A stretch of 64,000 nucleotides of DNA from NCBI RefSeq assembly GCF_016481275.1, contig NZ_JAEMNW010000001.1:496001-560000 (forward strand), given 5' to 3'. This document shows, one piece after another, positions 47,894 through 58,393 of the stretch. The first letter of the stretch is position 1; each line of letters opens with the position of its first letter. Source of the stretch: Antrihabitans auranticaus (GTDB lineage: Bacteria; Actinomycetota; Actinomycetes; Mycobacteriales; Mycobacteriaceae). A model generated the notes under the pieces. That model searched no databases and was not told the DNA's origin. It saw only the letters and a list, made by a program, of their open reading frames with translations. The position numbers were made by a program, and so were the translations under genes.

Positions 47894-49090
47894 CTACGTG
47901 CCTGTCGCGCCGCGCGCGGTGAGCGCCAGGATGTCGTCGTACAGCAATGCCTGATAGCTCATGAGGAGTTGATCGACACCGTCGAACTGATCGCCGACGA
48001 AATGTGTATTCGCAGCGGAGAGTTCGCGGTTACCCGAGCGGGCGATGAGGTCGTCGATCCGTGCATCGAGGCTGATCGTCTGTTGCACAGCGGCGACCGA
48101 GCGCAATTGGCTCTCGGCCTTCGAGAGCAGATCACCGATGCGCGCGAGCGCTGCGACCCGGACGACCAACTGGTCCCAGACCGGGACGAGCGCAGCCTTC
48201 CTCGACTCGACCTGGTTGCGGGCCGATTCGAGGAGGATGCCGCTGAGGACCGCCTCCAGCTCGAAGTCGATGTCGCGCAGAGCAACCGTGTCGACGGCGA
48301 TCTGGATCAACTCGTCGGCAAGATCGAGTTGCGATCGCTGCACAGCGAAGTGGTCCGACTGCCAGACCGACGATCCTTCGACGCGATCGAACAACGCACC
48401 GGCGAGATAGAGCAAGGTGTCGTACCGGTCGGCGAACTTGCCGTTCTCGGTCGTCGCCGGCCCTGCGAGCGAGTCGGCTACCCGCTTGCCGCGTTCGCCG
48501 ATTCGGAAGTTCTCCGAGAGCTTCGCGATACTTCCGGCTGCGGCGCCGAAGGCCACGCGCCGGACCTGATCGATCGGAGTCAGCTGCAGGGGCGTCGGCG
48601 TGTACTGCAACGCTTCGAACAGGCGCTCGCGCTGCAACGGATCCAGATGAATTCCCGCTCGCCGGTCGCGGCGAATGGTCCGCAGAGTGTTGGCGTAGTG
48701 AACGCTCGACGTCACGATAACATTCCGCAAGCCCTGCAGCCGCTTTGCCGCATCGGTCGCGCGCAGGTTGTACACGGTTTGCACTGCACCGCCACGCTGG
48801 GCCGCCGCCTTTTCTTCCAGTCGACGACGTTCGTCGGCCAGTCTGCGCAGTCCCGCGAAACCCCCGATCGACGGGATCGAACGATGCGTGCGCCGCCGGT
48901 TCGCGAGGATTTGTTGCGTCGGCTCGTCGAGGTATGCGGCTGCGATCAACACCGCGGCATCGTCGGACAGCTCCGCCAGCGGACGACCTTCGATGTGCGC
49001 GGTGTCGCACCACACCCGGACCTGATTCAGTATCCGATCCCGGCGTTGAGCCTCGGTCTCGGGCTCACCACCCCGCGCATCGTCCGGCAC
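47894..49090 (-). CDS. Unknown cytoplasmic helical protein
   Basis: 398 residues from GTG 49090 (VPDDARGGEPET), which has GAGGAGG 5 bases upstream; a farther start is excluded because the terminator of the upstream gene lies between. Predicted almost entirely helical; segments such as LRRLADERRRLEEKAAAQ and ALLYDDILALTARG. No membrane segments or known motifs. Actinobacterial homologues are annotated hypothetical. No function assigned. Confidence 0.72.
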   Translation of the reverse strand: MPDDARGGEPETEAQRRDRILNQVRVWCDTAHIEGRPLAELSDDAAVLIAAAYLDEPTQQILANRRRTHRSIPSIGGFAGLRRLADERRRLEEKAAAQRGGAVQTVYNLRATDAAKRLQGLRNVIVTSSVHYANTLRTIRRDRRAGIHLDPLQRERLFEALQYTPTPLQLTPIDQVRRVAFGAAAGSIAKLSENFRIGERGKRVADSLAGPATTENGKFADRYDTLLYLAGALFDRVEGSSVWQSDHFAVQRSQLDLADELIQIAVDTVALRDIDFELEAVLSGILLESARNQVESRKAALVPVWDQLVVRVAALARIGDLLSKAESQLRSVAAVQQTISLDARIDDLIARSGNRELSAANTHFVGDQFDGVDQLLMSYQALLYDDILALTARGATGT

Positions 49091-49153
49091 AGTCGCCTCC
49101 TCGAAACCTTCCGGACCTCTACTGTTCCAGAAAATCGGCAGCTGCGCAGAAAC

Positions 49154-49187
49154 GACCTCGGCCCCAAAAATCCCTGGGGCCGAGGTC
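49154..49187 (-). terminator. Terminator of the FMN reductase gene
   Basis: GACCTCGGCCCC/GGGGCCGAGGTC, a perfect 12-bp stem with a 10-base loop, 12 bases after the reductase stop. It also rules out a longer start for the following gene. Confidence 0.85.
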
Positions 49188-49198
49188 GGAAACACGTG

Positions 49199-49768
49199 TC
49201 AGGCAGAGAGCAGTTCGCCCCGCGACGCGCTGACGAGTTCGGTGACGATGCCCGCGATCTGACCGGCAACCTCGGCGTTCTCGCGCGGATGCTTGTCGCC
49301 GAACTTCGCACCGGTACCGCCGACCGAGATGGAGACGTCTTCGAGAACGCGACCACCCGCGACGCCGACCGCCTTGCGGGTATCGGCGTGTGCCCACTGC
49401 GCGCCGTTCTGGCTGGGCGAGCTGCTGATCACTGCAACCGGCTTGCCTGCGACCGCGCCGTTGCCGTACGGGCGGGAGATCCAGTCGATCGCGTTCTTGA
49501 GAACCGCCGGGATCGTGCCGTTGTACTCCGGCGTCACGAGCAGCAACGCGTCGGCAGCGCCGGCTGCCGAACGCAGTGCCTCGACCGCAGGAATGGGCGC
49601 ATCGGCGTCGTCGATATCGGGGTTGTAGAACGGAACGTTTTCGAGACCTTCGAACACGACGACCTCGGTACCGGCCGGCGCGACATGGCTCGCGGTATCG
49701 GCGAGCTGCCGGCTGACGGCGCCTGAACGAAGGCTTCCGACGAGAGCAAGTACACGGGACTGGGTCAT
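49199..49768 (-). CDS. NAD(P)H-dependent FMN reductase
   Basis: 189 residues. Flavodoxin-like start VLALVGSLRSGAVSRQLAD (phosphate-binding loop), then FYNPDID and LLVTPEYNGTIPAVLKNAIDW, the signature of the NADPH-dependent FMN reductase/ArsH-like family. Reduces flavin or quinones/azo compounds. ATG 49768 has AAGGAA upstream. Divergent from a TetR-family gene, which probably regulates it through the shared 95-base region. Confidence 0.92.
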   Translation of the reverse strand: MTQSRVLALVGSLRSGAVSRQLADTASHVAPAGTEVVVFEGLENVPFYNPDIDDADAPIPAVEALRSAAGAADALLLVTPEYNGTIPAVLKNAIDWISRPYGNGAVAGKPVAVISSSPSQNGAQWAHADTRKAVGVAGGRVLEDVSISVGGTGAKFGDKHPRENAEVAGQIAGIVTELVSASRGELLSA

Positions 49769-49820
49769 GGCTGAAATTCCTTTGGTTCGGATGTTCTGCA
49801 TCAGGTATACCAGCCTAAAC

Positions 49821-49832
49821 GGACCGTAGTCC
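49821..49832. promoter_or_regulatory. Short palindrome in the reductase/TetR divergent promoter
   Basis: GGAC-CGTA-GTCC in the 95-base region between divergent starts; 32 bases before the TetR start. A likely autoregulatory operator by position. Short, so moderate confidence only. Confidence 0.45.
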
Positions 49833-49863
49833 ACTTTCATTCCCGCCGAGTAGAATCCTTTTC

Positions 49864-50460
49864 GTGCCAGATCGAATGCTCCATACTCTCGGGGACGAAC
49901 CAGGTGAGCGGTCCGACGCCGCCCGGAACAGGCGGTTGCTGCTGGATGCGGCCGAATCCCTTGTCGCCGAAAGCGGTCCGGACTGCGTGACGATGGACGC
50001 CGTGGCGGCCAAAGCCGGTGTGGGCAAGGGCACAGTCTTCCGGCGCTTCGGCAGCCGCTCGGGACTTATGCGCGCACTCCTCGACCACACCGAGCGCCAG
50101 TTGCAGAACGATTTCATGTTCGGCCCGCCGCCGCTGGGTCCGGGAGCGGATCCGGTGGAGCGCATCGTTGCCTTCGGCCTCGCGCGCCTCGCGCAGGTCG
50201 AGGTGGAGGGCGAGGTCCGGCGAGCGGCCGACGCTTCCCAGGAGTTGCGGTACAGCCACCCAGCACACATGTTGAGCCATGCACATGTTGCGATGCTGCT
50301 GCGTCAGGCACACATCGCGGGCAACATCGACCTCCTGGCGGACTACCTCCTCGGCGCGCTGGACGCCGGATTGGTGATGCACCAGACGAAGGAACGCGGC
50401 GTCAGCCTCGGACAGGTTTCCAACTCCTGGGAGGACCTCGTCCGTCGAGTTACCAGGTGA
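49864..50460 (+). CDS. TetR-family transcriptional regulator
   Basis: 198 residues. TetR HTH at about 20-70: RRLLLDAAESLVAESGPDCV, AVAAKAGVGKGTVFRRFGSR. The C-terminal ligand domain is unremarkable (LLRQAHIAGNIDLLADYLLG). GTG start. Divergent from the FMN reductase; probably represses it and itself. Ligand unknown. Confidence 0.9.
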   Translation: MPDRMLHTLGDEPGERSDAARNRRLLLDAAESLVAESGPDCVTMDAVAAKAGVGKGTVFRRFGSRSGLMRALLDHTERQLQNDFMFGPPPLGPGADPVERIVAFGLARLAQVEVEGEVRRAADASQELRYSHPAHMLSHAHVAMLLRQAHIAGNIDLLADYLLGALDAGLVMHQTKERGVSLGQVSNSWEDLVRRVTR

Positions 50461-50537
50461 TCTTCGCCAGGTATGCGAACTTTATGGCAGTCTCGCGAGA
50501 AGATAGGTGCAGGCACCAGATCGTCAGGAGCTGATAC

Positions 50538-51440
50538 GTGACGGCCGACAAGCTCAGTAGCGAGTACTACCTACCGGCAGGCGCTACCGCCGACGGGACC
50601 TGCACCGTGTCGATCACACCGGAATCGGCGGGGTGGCGCGAATCCAGTTTGTGGGTCATCGAACTCGCAGCGGACGAGGGTATTTCGCTCGAATCCGAGG
50701 CCGACGAGATCATCGTCGTGCCCCTGCGCGGAGCTGCGAGTGTTTCCAGCGGTCGCCAGCGGTACATGTTGCGCGGCCGCAAGTCCGTGTTCGACGGACC
50801 TACTGATTTCGCCTACGTCGGAATCGATTCCGAATTCTCGATCGACACCGAATTGGGCGGCAGGTTCGCACTGCTGGGCGCGCGAGCCAATCGCGCGTTG
50901 CCCTTCCGGTATATCCCTGCCGAAGACGTCGCGGTGGAATTGCGCGGAAGTGGTTCGTGCAGTCGGCAAGTCCACAACTTCGCGACGCCCGAGACATTCG
51001 ACGCCGACGCGCTCATCGCATGCGAGGTGATCACCCCCGGCGGCAACTGGTCGTCGTACCCACCCCACAAGCACGACGAGACCAGCGCCGACGAGGCCGA
51101 GCTGGAGGAGATCTACTACTTCGAGATCGCCGACAGTGCTACCGGTACACCGGGATTCGGCTACCACCGCGTGTACGGCACGGACGCTCGACCGATCGAC
51201 GTCACGGCCGAGGTACGGACCGGCGATACCGTTCTCGTCCCGCACGGCTATCACGGGCCGTCGATCGCGGCTCCGGGATACGACATGTACTACCTCAACG
51301 TGATGGCCGGTCCTGGGCCGGACCGCGCGTGGAAGATCACCGACGATCCGGCACATGCCTGGATCCGGGAGACGTGGCCCGACACCCCGGTCGATGCCAG
51401 GTTGCCCCTACCCCGACGTCCCAGACTGGAAAAGTCTTGA
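50538..51440 (+). CDS. iolB: 5-deoxy-glucuronate isomerase
   Basis: 300 residues. IolB family: [52 protein letters not shown] (metal-binding His/His/Glu), and [21 protein letters not shown]. Isomerises 5-deoxy-glucuronate to 2-deoxy-5-keto-gluconate in myo-inositol degradation. iolC/D/E are not in the window. Next gene overlaps its stop by 4 bases. Confidence 0.92.
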   Translation: MTADKLSSEYYLPAGATADGTCTVSITPESAGWRESSLWVIELAADEGISLESEADEIIVVPLRGAASVSSGRQRYMLRGRKSVFDGPTDFAYVGIDSEFSIDTELGGRFALLGARANRALPFRYIPAEDVAVELRGSGSCSRQVHNFATPETFDADALIACEVITPGGNWSSYPPHKHDETSADEAELEEIYYFEIADSATGTPGFGYHRVYGTDARPIDVTAEVRTGDTVLVPHGYHGPSIAAPGYDMYYLNVMAGPGPDRAWKITDDPAHAWIRETWPDTPVDARLPLPRRPRLEKS

Positions 51441-52414
51441 CCGAAAGCGTCACTCACCCACAGTCCCCCGTGCGAGTCGCCGTCATCGGTGTCGGCAGGA
51501 TGGGCGCCGACCACGCCCACCGCCTTGCCGAGCGAACTTCCGGCGCAACGGTCACGGTAGTCCACGACGCCGACCTCGCCCGCGCAGAAACGGTCGCGAC
51601 CGAAATTTCGGGCGCACGCGTCGCGACCGACGCCTTCAGCGCGATCGCCGATCCGGATGTCGATGCGGTCCTGCTCGCCTCACCCGCACCTGCGCACTAC
51701 GAACAGGTGCTTGCCTGTCTCGCAGCGAACAAGCCTGTGCTGTGCGAGAAACCGCTGACCACCGCGGCGGCCACTGCACTGGACGTCGTGCGGCGCGAGT
51801 CCGCACTCGGCACGCCGCTCGTGCAGGTCGGTTTCATGCGCAGGTTCGACGACGAGTACGTCCAACTGCACAAGCTCATCGCCGCCGGCGATCTCGGCAC
51901 TCCGCTGCTCATCCACTGTGCCCATCGAAATCCCTCGGTACCAACCTATTTCGACAGCGAGATGCTGATCAAGGATTGCCTTGTTCACGAAGTCGACGCG
52001 ACGCGGTTCCTGCTCGGTGAAGAGGTTACGGCAGTGACCGTGTTGCGCCCAACCCCGAACCCGAGTGCGCCCGCAGGACTGCAAGATCCCCAGTTGGTCA
52101 TTCTGGAAACAGCCAACGGCAGGATCGTCGATGTCGAATTGTTCGTCACGTCGGGCCGCAGCTACGAGGTCCGCGCGGAGGTGATCGGCGAATCCGGCAG
52201 TGCGACGGCAGGATTCGGCCGCCGGAGTGCGGACTTTCTCGAGCATTTCGTGCAGGCATACGACGCCGAATTGCAGAGCTGGATCGATGCGGTGCGCGCG
52301 GGCCGCAACGTCGATGGACCGGGCGCATGGGACGGCTACATGGCTGCGGCCGTCTGCACCGCGGGCGTCGAATCGTTGCGGACCGGTCAGCGCGTCGCCG
52401 TCGCTTCACATTGA
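51437..52414 (+). CDS. Gfo/Idh/MocA-family dehydrogenase, probably inositol 2-dehydrogenase-like
   Basis: 325 residues. Rossmann motif [14 protein letters not shown] near residues 13-27, the conserved EKPLT in [12 protein letters not shown], and the catalytic region [19 protein letters not shown] (DxxxH). NAD-dependent; position directly after iolB suggests inositol or related polyol oxidation. The start is TTG 51437, overlapping the iolB stop (TTGA), or a later GTG. Convergent with the kinase gene. Confidence 0.88.
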   Translation: MTESVTHPQSPVRVAVIGVGRMGADHAHRLAERTSGATVTVVHDADLARAETVATEISGARVATDAFSAIADPDVDAVLLASPAPAHYEQVLACLAANKPVLCEKPLTTAAATALDVVRRESALGTPLVQVGFMRRFDDEYVQLHKLIAAGDLGTPLLIHCAHRNPSVPTYFDSEMLIKDCLVHEVDATRFLLGEEVTAVTVLRPTPNPSAPAGLQDPQLVILETANGRIVDVELFVTSGRSYEVRAEVIGESGSATAGFGRRSADFLEHFVQAYDAELQSWIDAVRAGRNVDGPGAWDGYMAAAVCTAGVESLRTGQRVAVASH

Positions 52415-52421
52415 TCCCCAC

Positions 52422-53186
52422 TCACATCGACCGCAACACCGCCAACGCAGCGTCGTGCAGCGCCCGGCCATACCCGGGGCCGTAGCCAGCTGCGTGCACC
52501 GCGAGTGGATGCAATTGGTGGAGATCGACCCGCGCGCGCCAACCGTCGCGTAATGGTCGAACCTCCTGATACCCGTCGACGACGACGTCCAGATGCGGGC
52601 AGCCGAATAATGCGAGCATCGCCAGGTCGGTCTCCCGATGGCCACCGTGCGCTGCCGGATCGATGAGTACCGCGCCGCCGTCCGTCCACATGACGTTGCC
52701 GTTCCACAGGTCACCGTGGATGCGAGCGGGCGCCGCGCCGTCGTCGAATGCGCCACCGGCGACGACGTCACACGCGCGCTCGATGTCTCGAAGTTGCTGC
52801 GGCACGACGCTGTGCGCGTCGACGGCGATGCGAAGGAACGGCAGCACCCGCTCGACCACGTAGAACTCGCCCCAGCCGTCGTGCTCGACGCTGCTCATCG
52901 GGCGACTTCCGATGAACAGTTGGCCGTCGAAACCGGCAGGCGGACAACCGAATCCCCCACCGTCGACGCCGGCGTCGTGCATGCGAGCGAGCGCCGCACC
53001 GAGTGATCGTGCAGCGGCAGCGGTCGGACGCGCCGACTCGAGCCGTGCCAAGTCGATGTAGTCGCGACCTGCACCGAGTACACGCACGACGGGGGCACCC
53101 GCCGAGCCGAGCCACCGCAACCCTGCTGCCTCTGCGGCAAAGAAATCGGGGTGGGCACCGGGTCGCGATTTGTGGAACGTGCTCAC
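52422..53186 (-). CDS. Fructosamine kinase-like phosphotransferase
   Basis: About 254 residues from GTG 53186 ([16 protein letters not shown]). Catalytic and metal motifs: [13 protein letters not shown] and [18 protein letters not shown], typical of FN3K-like deglycation kinases. It probably phosphorylates a ketoamine or ribulosamine. An ATG at 53225 would make the 5' end overlap nadE in a shared CATG; GTG 53186/53189 is preferred because the family begins near STFHKS. No signal peptide. Confidence 0.82.
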   Translation of the reverse strand: MSTFHKSRPGAHPDFFAAEAAGLRWLGSAGAPVVRVLGAGRDYIDLARLESARPTAAAARSLGAALARMHDAGVDGGGFGCPPAGFDGQLFIGSRPMSSVEHDGWGEFYVVERVLPFLRIAVDAHSVVPQQLRDIERACDVVAGGAFDDGAAPARIHGDLWNGNVMWTDGGAVLIDPAAHGGHRETDLAMLALFGCPHLDVVVDGYQEVRPLRDGWRARVDLHQLHPLAVHAAGYGPGYGRALHDAALAVLRSM

Positions 53187-53223
53187 CACGCATGCCTCCA
53201 GGTCACTGGCTAGAGTTGCAGAC

Positions 53224-54048
53224 ATGGCGAATCTACGCGAGCAGATCATTGCCGAGCTGGGTGTCCAGCCGACTATCGACCCGAAGGCGGAGATCCGGCG
53301 CCGGGTCGACTTCCTGAAGGACTACCTCCAGTCGACGCCGGCAGGTGGGTTCGTCCTCGGCATCAGCGGTGGGCAAGACAGCACACTCACCGGCAAGCTC
53401 AGCCAGCTTGCCGTCGCCGAACTGTGCGACGAGGGTCGGCAGGCCGAATTCGTCGCGGTACGACTGCCATACGGAACGCAGGCCGACGAGGAGGACGCCC
53501 AGATCGCACTGCAATTCATTCAGCCGGACCGCACCGTCGTGGTGAACGTGAAGCCCGGCGCTGACGCGACAGCGTCCGAAGCCGCCAAGGGCTTGGGCGA
53601 CGGCGAACTGCGAGACTTCGTGCGCGGCAACATCAAAGCCCGCGAGCGCATGGTCGTGCAGTACGCGCTCGCAGGCCAGCTCAACATGCTCGTCGTCGGT
53701 ACGGACCACGCCGCCGAAGCTGTGACCGGATTCTTCACGAAGTACGGCGACGGCGGCGTCGACATCACTCCTCTGACCGGCCTCACCAAGCGCCAGGGTG
53801 CGGCGCTGCTGCAAGAGCTTGGCGCTCCACCGAGCGTATGGGCGAAAGTCCCGACCGCGGATCTCGAAGACGACCGGCCCGCCCTGCCCGACGAGGAAGC
53901 ACTGGGCCTGAAGTACAGCCAGATCGACGACTACCTCGAGGGCAAGGAGGTCGGCGAGGACGTGTCGTCGAAGGTCGAATCGATCTTCCTGGCCACGCGG
54001 CACAAGCGCACGGTGCCGGTGACACCGCTCGACGACTGGTGGCGATAG
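53224..54048 (+). CDS. nadE: NH3-dependent NAD+ synthetase
   Basis: 274 residues, same length as E. coli NadE. PP-loop [32 protein letters not shown] and [25 protein letters not shown] are signatures. Adenylates nicotinate-adenine dinucleotide and amidates it to NAD+. Lacks the glutaminase domain found in mycobacterial NadE, so it uses ammonia. ATG 53224. Confidence 0.96.
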   Translation: MANLREQIIAELGVQPTIDPKAEIRRRVDFLKDYLQSTPAGGFVLGISGGQDSTLTGKLSQLAVAELCDEGRQAEFVAVRLPYGTQADEEDAQIALQFIQPDRTVVVNVKPGADATASEAAKGLGDGELRDFVRGNIKARERMVVQYALAGQLNMLVVGTDHAAEAVTGFFTKYGDGGVDITPLTGLTKRQGAALLQELGAPPSVWAKVPTADLEDDRPALPDEEALGLKYSQIDDYLEGKEVGEDVSSKVESIFLATRHKRTVPVTPLDDWWR

Positions 54049-54067
54049 GGGCCTCGCGCACAGGCAT

Positions 54068-56881
54068 TCAGCTGTGTGAATAGAGCTCCGGCTCGAAGTT
54101 TCGCGTCTTGTACCAGTACTCGAACGTGAAGCTGGGCCACAACGTGCGGTTCTTCCCGAATTCGTCGAGATACCAGCTCTTGCAGCCACCCGCCGACCAG
54201 ACTGCGTCGTCGAGACGTTCCTGCAATGCATCGTTGAATTCGCGCTGCGCTTCGGGTTTGACGTCCAGCGAATCGAGTCCGTCTTCGCCGAGCATCGAAA
54301 TGCCCTGCAGCGCATAGTTCACCTGCGACTCGATCATGAAGATGATCGACGTGTGCCCTAGCCCGGTGTTCGGTCCGAGAAGCAGGAAGAAGTTGGGGAA
54401 GCCGTTGACGGAGACGCCGAGGTAGGCCTCCATCCCCGTGTCCTTCCACGAATCGCGGATCTCCACGCCACCCTTGCCGACCACCTGCATCGGACCGATC
54501 GGGTCCGACACATGGAAACCGGTGCCGTAGATGATGGCGTCGGCGTGCCGCTCGATTCCGTCGTCGGTAACGATGCCGTGCTCGGTGACTTCGGCGATTC
54601 CGTCCGTGATCACCTCGACGTTGTCGCGGTTGAGCGCTGGGTAGTACTCGTCCGACATCAGAATGCGCTTGCAGCCGAGCGTGTAGTCGGGCGTCACTTT
54701 CTTGCGCAGCTCCGGATCGTCGATCGAGCTGTCGATGTAGCGCCTGGCAAAGACTTCCGCCAGTTTCATCGCGCGCGGATCGACCGCAAGACCGAGCACG
54801 CGCGCTTCCATCCACACATAGATGCCACTACGTGCGACGCGTTGCGCGAGCGGGACCGCCGACAGAATCTTCTGCTCCAGCTTGCTCATCTTTCGGTCGG
54901 GCTTGGACATGACCCAGGGCGGCGTCCGCTGGTAAAGATTGAGCTGCTTGACCTTCGGTGCAATCTGCGGCACGAACTGGATCGCTGACGCGCCGGTCCC
55001 GACCACCGCGACCGTCTTACCCTCGAAGTCGTAGTCGTGGTCCCAGCGCGCCGAGTGAAAAGCGTTGCCCGCAAACCGCTCGACACCCTCGAGCTTCGGA
55101 TACGCGGGGATGCTCAGGGCGCCGACCGCGGAGATCACCGCCTTCGCGGTGGTGACCTGCCCGTCGCGGGTGGTGACGCGCCAGTACTGGCGCGCATCGT
55201 CCCATTCGATTCGAACGACCTCGGCGCCGAGCCGCAGGTGCGGCCGCAGCTGATACTTGTCGGCGCAATGCCTTTGGTACTCCCAGATTTCGGCTTGCGG
55301 CGCGAACATGCGGGACCAGTTCGGATTCGGTTCGAAGGAGAACGAATACAGGTGCGACGGCACATCGCAGGCGCAACCCGGGTAGACGTTGTCGCGCCAC
55401 GTGCCACCGATCTCGTCGGCCTTCTCGAACAGAACGAACTTGTTGACGCCCGCTTCCTTCAGCTTGATCGCGGCGCACAGGCCCGCAAACCCGCCACCCA
55501 CGATGGCTACCCGATACTCCGCTTGGATCGGTGCCGACACCGTCAACTCCGGTCGGCTCTGCGTTGCCGCCGGCTTGTTTGCGACGGCACCGAGCTGGTC
55601 CAGCAGGAGGTCTGTGAATTCCTCCGCAGCCTCGGCGTCGAACTGCTCGAACAGGAATCGCACGGCGAGGTGCAACGACCCCGCGACCGTCACCGCGCCG
55701 ACGCTGACGCCGATCGGCAACGCGGCGGGTGGTGAATGGTAGATCTCCGTTGGACCCTCGCCGTCGAAGTACGGTGCAACCGGGATCCGGCCGAGGTTCG
55801 ACAGCACCGAACTGTCGACCAGTCGATTCCCGGTCAGTGGCAACAGCGACGGCAGCGCCCGTTTCAGACTCACCGGCACGCGATTTCCGATGTTCACGAG
55901 GTCGAACAATCCGGCCGCCTCCTGCGCACGACGGACCGGTTCGGTCTGTACCGCGACCGCCGCGGTCGCCATCGCGAGGTCCTTGCGATCGCGCGCATCG
56001 GTCGAGATCGAGGACATCGACGTGTAGTTGCCGACGCCGTCCCAGAACCAGTCACTCGGGCGCGTATTCACCGGCGCCATCACGGAGATCCGCCCGGATT
56101 CCTTGCCGTGGGCGGTATTCCAGCGATCGATCGTCACGTGCAGTGCTGCGATGAGCACGTCGTTCAACGTTGCCCGATCTGGTCGGTTCGCCTGCAATCG
56201 CTCCGTCTGCTCGGCGCTCAATTGGCGGGTGACGACGCGGCAGCCCGGCCGCTCCGACTCCCCTTGCGCCGCAACGCGAGAAGGCCCCCGCAGGCCGTCG
56301 GCCAGCCGGGACGCACTGCGCAGAGCACGGGTGGTCCACTCGCGCCAATCCGTCGCCGAAAGATGACGCTCGAGCGCACGCGCGTCCTCGATGGCCAGCG
56401 AATCAGCAGGATCCTCCACGCCCCGATAGAAATTCGCGACCGACTGAACGAACCGATACGCGGCGATGCTGTCGAAAGCAACATTGCTGAAGCTGAACAA
56501 CACCGTGTCGCCGCTGTCTCGCCGCGCAAGCACGACCCGGAACGACGGCGAAAGGCTCAACGGGATGGGCGCACTCAGCAGATTGGTGCGGATCTCGGCG
56601 AGACGCTCGTCGTCGGGACAATCGACCGCACTGACCGGATCCAGGTCGACCGTGTCCGGGACGAGCCATTCGTAAGAACTGTCGAGCCGTCCCCAGTCCT
56701 GCAGGCGCGCGCGAGCGAGTGGATGGCGGGCCGCGGCGGCCGAGGTGGCCGAATCGAGCCGGTCGAGATCGAGCGAACCCGTCGCACCGACTTCGAACTG
56801 TATGTTCCACGGGCTCGTCGCGCGCTCGAGGTGATAAACGGCCTCTTCGAACTCTCTGAATCGAAATGTCTTCGTCGACAT
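54068..56881 (-). CDS. Fusion of a degenerate PapA/condensation-like domain with a BVMO-type flavin monooxygenase
   Basis: 937 residues in one frame. Residues 1 to about 435 look like CoA-dependent acyltransferases (PapA/WES/condensation): YHLERATSPWNIQFEV, NDVLIAALHVTIDRWN, APVNTRP and NLGRIPV. The HHxxxDG site is replaced by FSNVAFDSIAA, so the catalytic His is missing. From about 455 a complete FMO follows: YRVAIVGGGFAGLCAAIKL, the BVMO fingerprint FAGNAFHSARWDHD, and second GxGxxG VAVVGTGASA. It may make or process esters/ketones, with the first domain as a binding or scaffold part. Convergent with nadE. Alternative: two proteins if an internal start is used. Confidence 0.85.
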   Translation of the reverse strand: MSTKTFRFREFEEAVYHLERATSPWNIQFEVGATGSLDLDRLDSATSAAAARHPLARARLQDWGRLDSSYEWLVPDTVDLDPVSAVDCPDDERLAEIRTNLLSAPIPLSLSPSFRVVLARRDSGDTVLFSFSNVAFDSIAAYRFVQSVANFYRGVEDPADSLAIEDARALERHLSATDWREWTTRALRSASRLADGLRGPSRVAAQGESERPGCRVVTRQLSAEQTERLQANRPDRATLNDVLIAALHVTIDRWNTAHGKESGRISVMAPVNTRPSDWFWDGVGNYTSMSSISTDARDRKDLAMATAAVAVQTEPVRRAQEAAGLFDLVNIGNRVPVSLKRALPSLLPLTGNRLVDSSVLSNLGRIPVAPYFDGEGPTEIYHSPPAALPIGVSVGAVTVAGSLHLAVRFLFEQFDAEAAEEFTDLLLDQLGAVANKPAATQSRPELTVSAPIQAEYRVAIVGGGFAGLCAAIKLKEAGVNKFVLFEKADEIGGTWRDNVYPGCACDVPSHLYSFSFEPNPNWSRMFAPQAEIWEYQRHCADKYQLRPHLRLGAEVVRIEWDDARQYWRVTTRDGQVTTAKAVISAVGALSIPAYPKLEGVERFAGNAFHSARWDHDYDFEGKTVAVVGTGASAIQFVPQIAPKVKQLNLYQRTPPWVMSKPDRKMSKLEQKILSAVPLAQRVARSGIYVWMEARVLGLAVDPRAMKLAEVFARRYIDSSIDDPELRKKVTPDYTLGCKRILMSDEYYPALNRDNVEVITDGIAEVTEHGIVTDDGIERHADAIIYGTGFHVSDPIGPMQVVGKGGVEIRDSWKDTGMEAYLGVSVNGFPNFFLLLGPNTGLGHTSIIFMIESQVNYALQGISMLGEDGLDSLDVKPEAQREFNDALQERLDDAVWSAGGCKSWYLDEFGKNRTLWPSFTFEYWYKTRNFEPELYSHS

Positions 56882-56991
56882 GAGTGGCCCTTCGATCCGG
56901 TACTCGGATCTCGGACATTACGCCGGAGAGCTCGACCCTTTGCGCTGATCAGAAACAAAATGTTGGCGCCGTGGATGTTTCGGTACGACGG

Positions 56992-57252
56992 TCAGCCGCC
57001 TGCAAACGGCGGCAGGACGTCGATCCGGGCACCGACCGGATAGCTCTCGTCGCGGGTCAGATCGTCGCCGACAAGGTAGGCCGCGACCTTGAGCACGCGA
57101 TCCATGCCGGCGCCGTGGCGCGCGCTCAGCACTCTCGTCACGTCCGCGACCGTCGCACTTTCAGGAACTTCGAGCACTTCCTTGACGCAGCCGGCGGCGT
57201 CGGCCGCGGCAGCGAAGTAGCGCACCTCTAGCGCGCGCAGGTCGTCAGCCAC
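56992..57252 (-). CDS. moaD: Molybdopterin synthase small subunit
   Basis: 86 residues, ubiquitin-like. Starts [17 protein letters not shown] and ends [10 protein letters not shown]-type ([10 protein letters not shown]); the C-terminal GlyGly is thiocarboxylated to deliver sulfur. Overlaps the moaA 3' end by 8 bases. Partners with MoaE at 60546. Confidence 0.92.
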   Translation of the reverse strand: MADDLRALEVRYFAAAADAAGCVKEVLEVPESATVADVTRVLSARHGAGMDRVLKVAAYLVGDDLTRDESYPVGARIDVLPPFAGG

Positions 57253-58306
57253 CTATTGCTCCCATGCTGCGCTCAGGGGGCACGAATCCGTCCGCGTTGA
57301 TGCCGTGGCCCGCCCATTTGTTCCACATCGCGCCGCGCCAGAGCTGTGCGATCTCTTCGTCGGATGCGCCGAGCCGAAGTGCCGAACGCAGATCGACTTC
57401 GTGGTCGCTGAACAGGCACGAGCGGATCGTGCCGTCGGCGGTCAGCCTGGTGCGGTCGCAGTCGCTGCAGAAGGATCGGGTGACCGAGGCGATGATCCCG
57501 ACAGTCGCGGGTCCGCCGTCGACGAGCCACTCTTCCGCAGGCGACGACGGATCGTCACGGCCGACTTCGGCAAGGTCGAATCGGGTGCCAAGCACGTCGA
57601 GCAACTGTGCCGCGGTGACCATGTTGTTGCGCGCCCACTCCTGATCGGCGTCCAGCGGCATCTCTTCGATGAACCGGAGCTCGCACTCTTCGGCCAGGCA
57701 CCACGCCAGGAGGTCGACGGCGCCTGCGAGCGTCTGCGGCATCAGCACCGCGTTGACTTTGAGCGGGGACATTCCGGCCGCCCTGGCCGCGCGGATGCCC
57801 CGCAGCACCGAAGGGAGCCTGTCCCTGCGGGTCAGCTGAGCGAACTCGGCACGGTCGACGGAATCGAGCGACACGTTGACGCGGCTGAGGCCGGCTTCGG
57901 CCAGTCCCGCGGCCCGATGTTCGAGGCCGACCGCGTTGGTCGTCATCGACAGCGGGATTCCCGGCACCGCGCGTGTGCAGCCCGCGATCATTTCTTCGAG
58001 GTCGCGGCGCATGAGGGGCTCGCCGCCGGTGAAGCGGATCTCCGTGACGCCGAGCCGGTGCACAGCGATCCCGACCAGCCGAACGATTTCCGACGACGTC
58101 AACAGCTGGTCCTGGGGAATCGCGGGCAAGCCTTCTTCCGGCATGCAATACGTGCAGCGCAACGAGCATTTTTCGGTAATCGACACACGCAAGTCCTTGG
58201 CGACCCGGCCGAATTTGTCGAGGAGGTAGGGCACCTCCGGGCGCCCGTCCAATGACGGCACGGCACCACGGCGCACCGTGGGGATGCCCATGCCGATCAC
58301 TGTCAT
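57245..58306 (-). CDS. moaA: GTP 3',8-cyclase (radical SAM)
   Basis: 353 residues. N-terminal [4Fe-4S] motif [13 protein letters not shown], second cluster [21 protein letters not shown], and C-terminal GAIGG. First step of molybdopterin synthesis from GTP. ATG 58306 ([11 protein letters not shown]) chosen; the longer frame upstream lacks homology. Divergent from moeA with 87 bases between. Confidence 0.96.
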   Translation of the reverse strand: MTVIGMGIPTVRRGAVPSLDGRPEVPYLLDKFGRVAKDLRVSITEKCSLRCTYCMPEEGLPAIPQDQLLTSSEIVRLVGIAVHRLGVTEIRFTGGEPLMRRDLEEMIAGCTRAVPGIPLSMTTNAVGLEHRAAGLAEAGLSRVNVSLDSVDRAEFAQLTRRDRLPSVLRGIRAARAAGMSPLKVNAVLMPQTLAGAVDLLAWCLAEECELRFIEEMPLDADQEWARNNMVTAAQLLDVLGTRFDLAEVGRDDPSSPAEEWLVDGGPATVGIIASVTRSFCSDCDRTRLTADGTIRSCLFSDHEVDLRSALRLGASDEEIAQLWRGAMWNKWAGHGINADGFVPPERSMGAIGG

Positions 58307-58393
58307 ACCTTCATTATGGCGGCTGCGCCGCCTGTGCGCGTTTAGCGAGTCCCTGGAGGTTCCAACCGCGCACAGGTGCGTAGCCTTTTTCCC

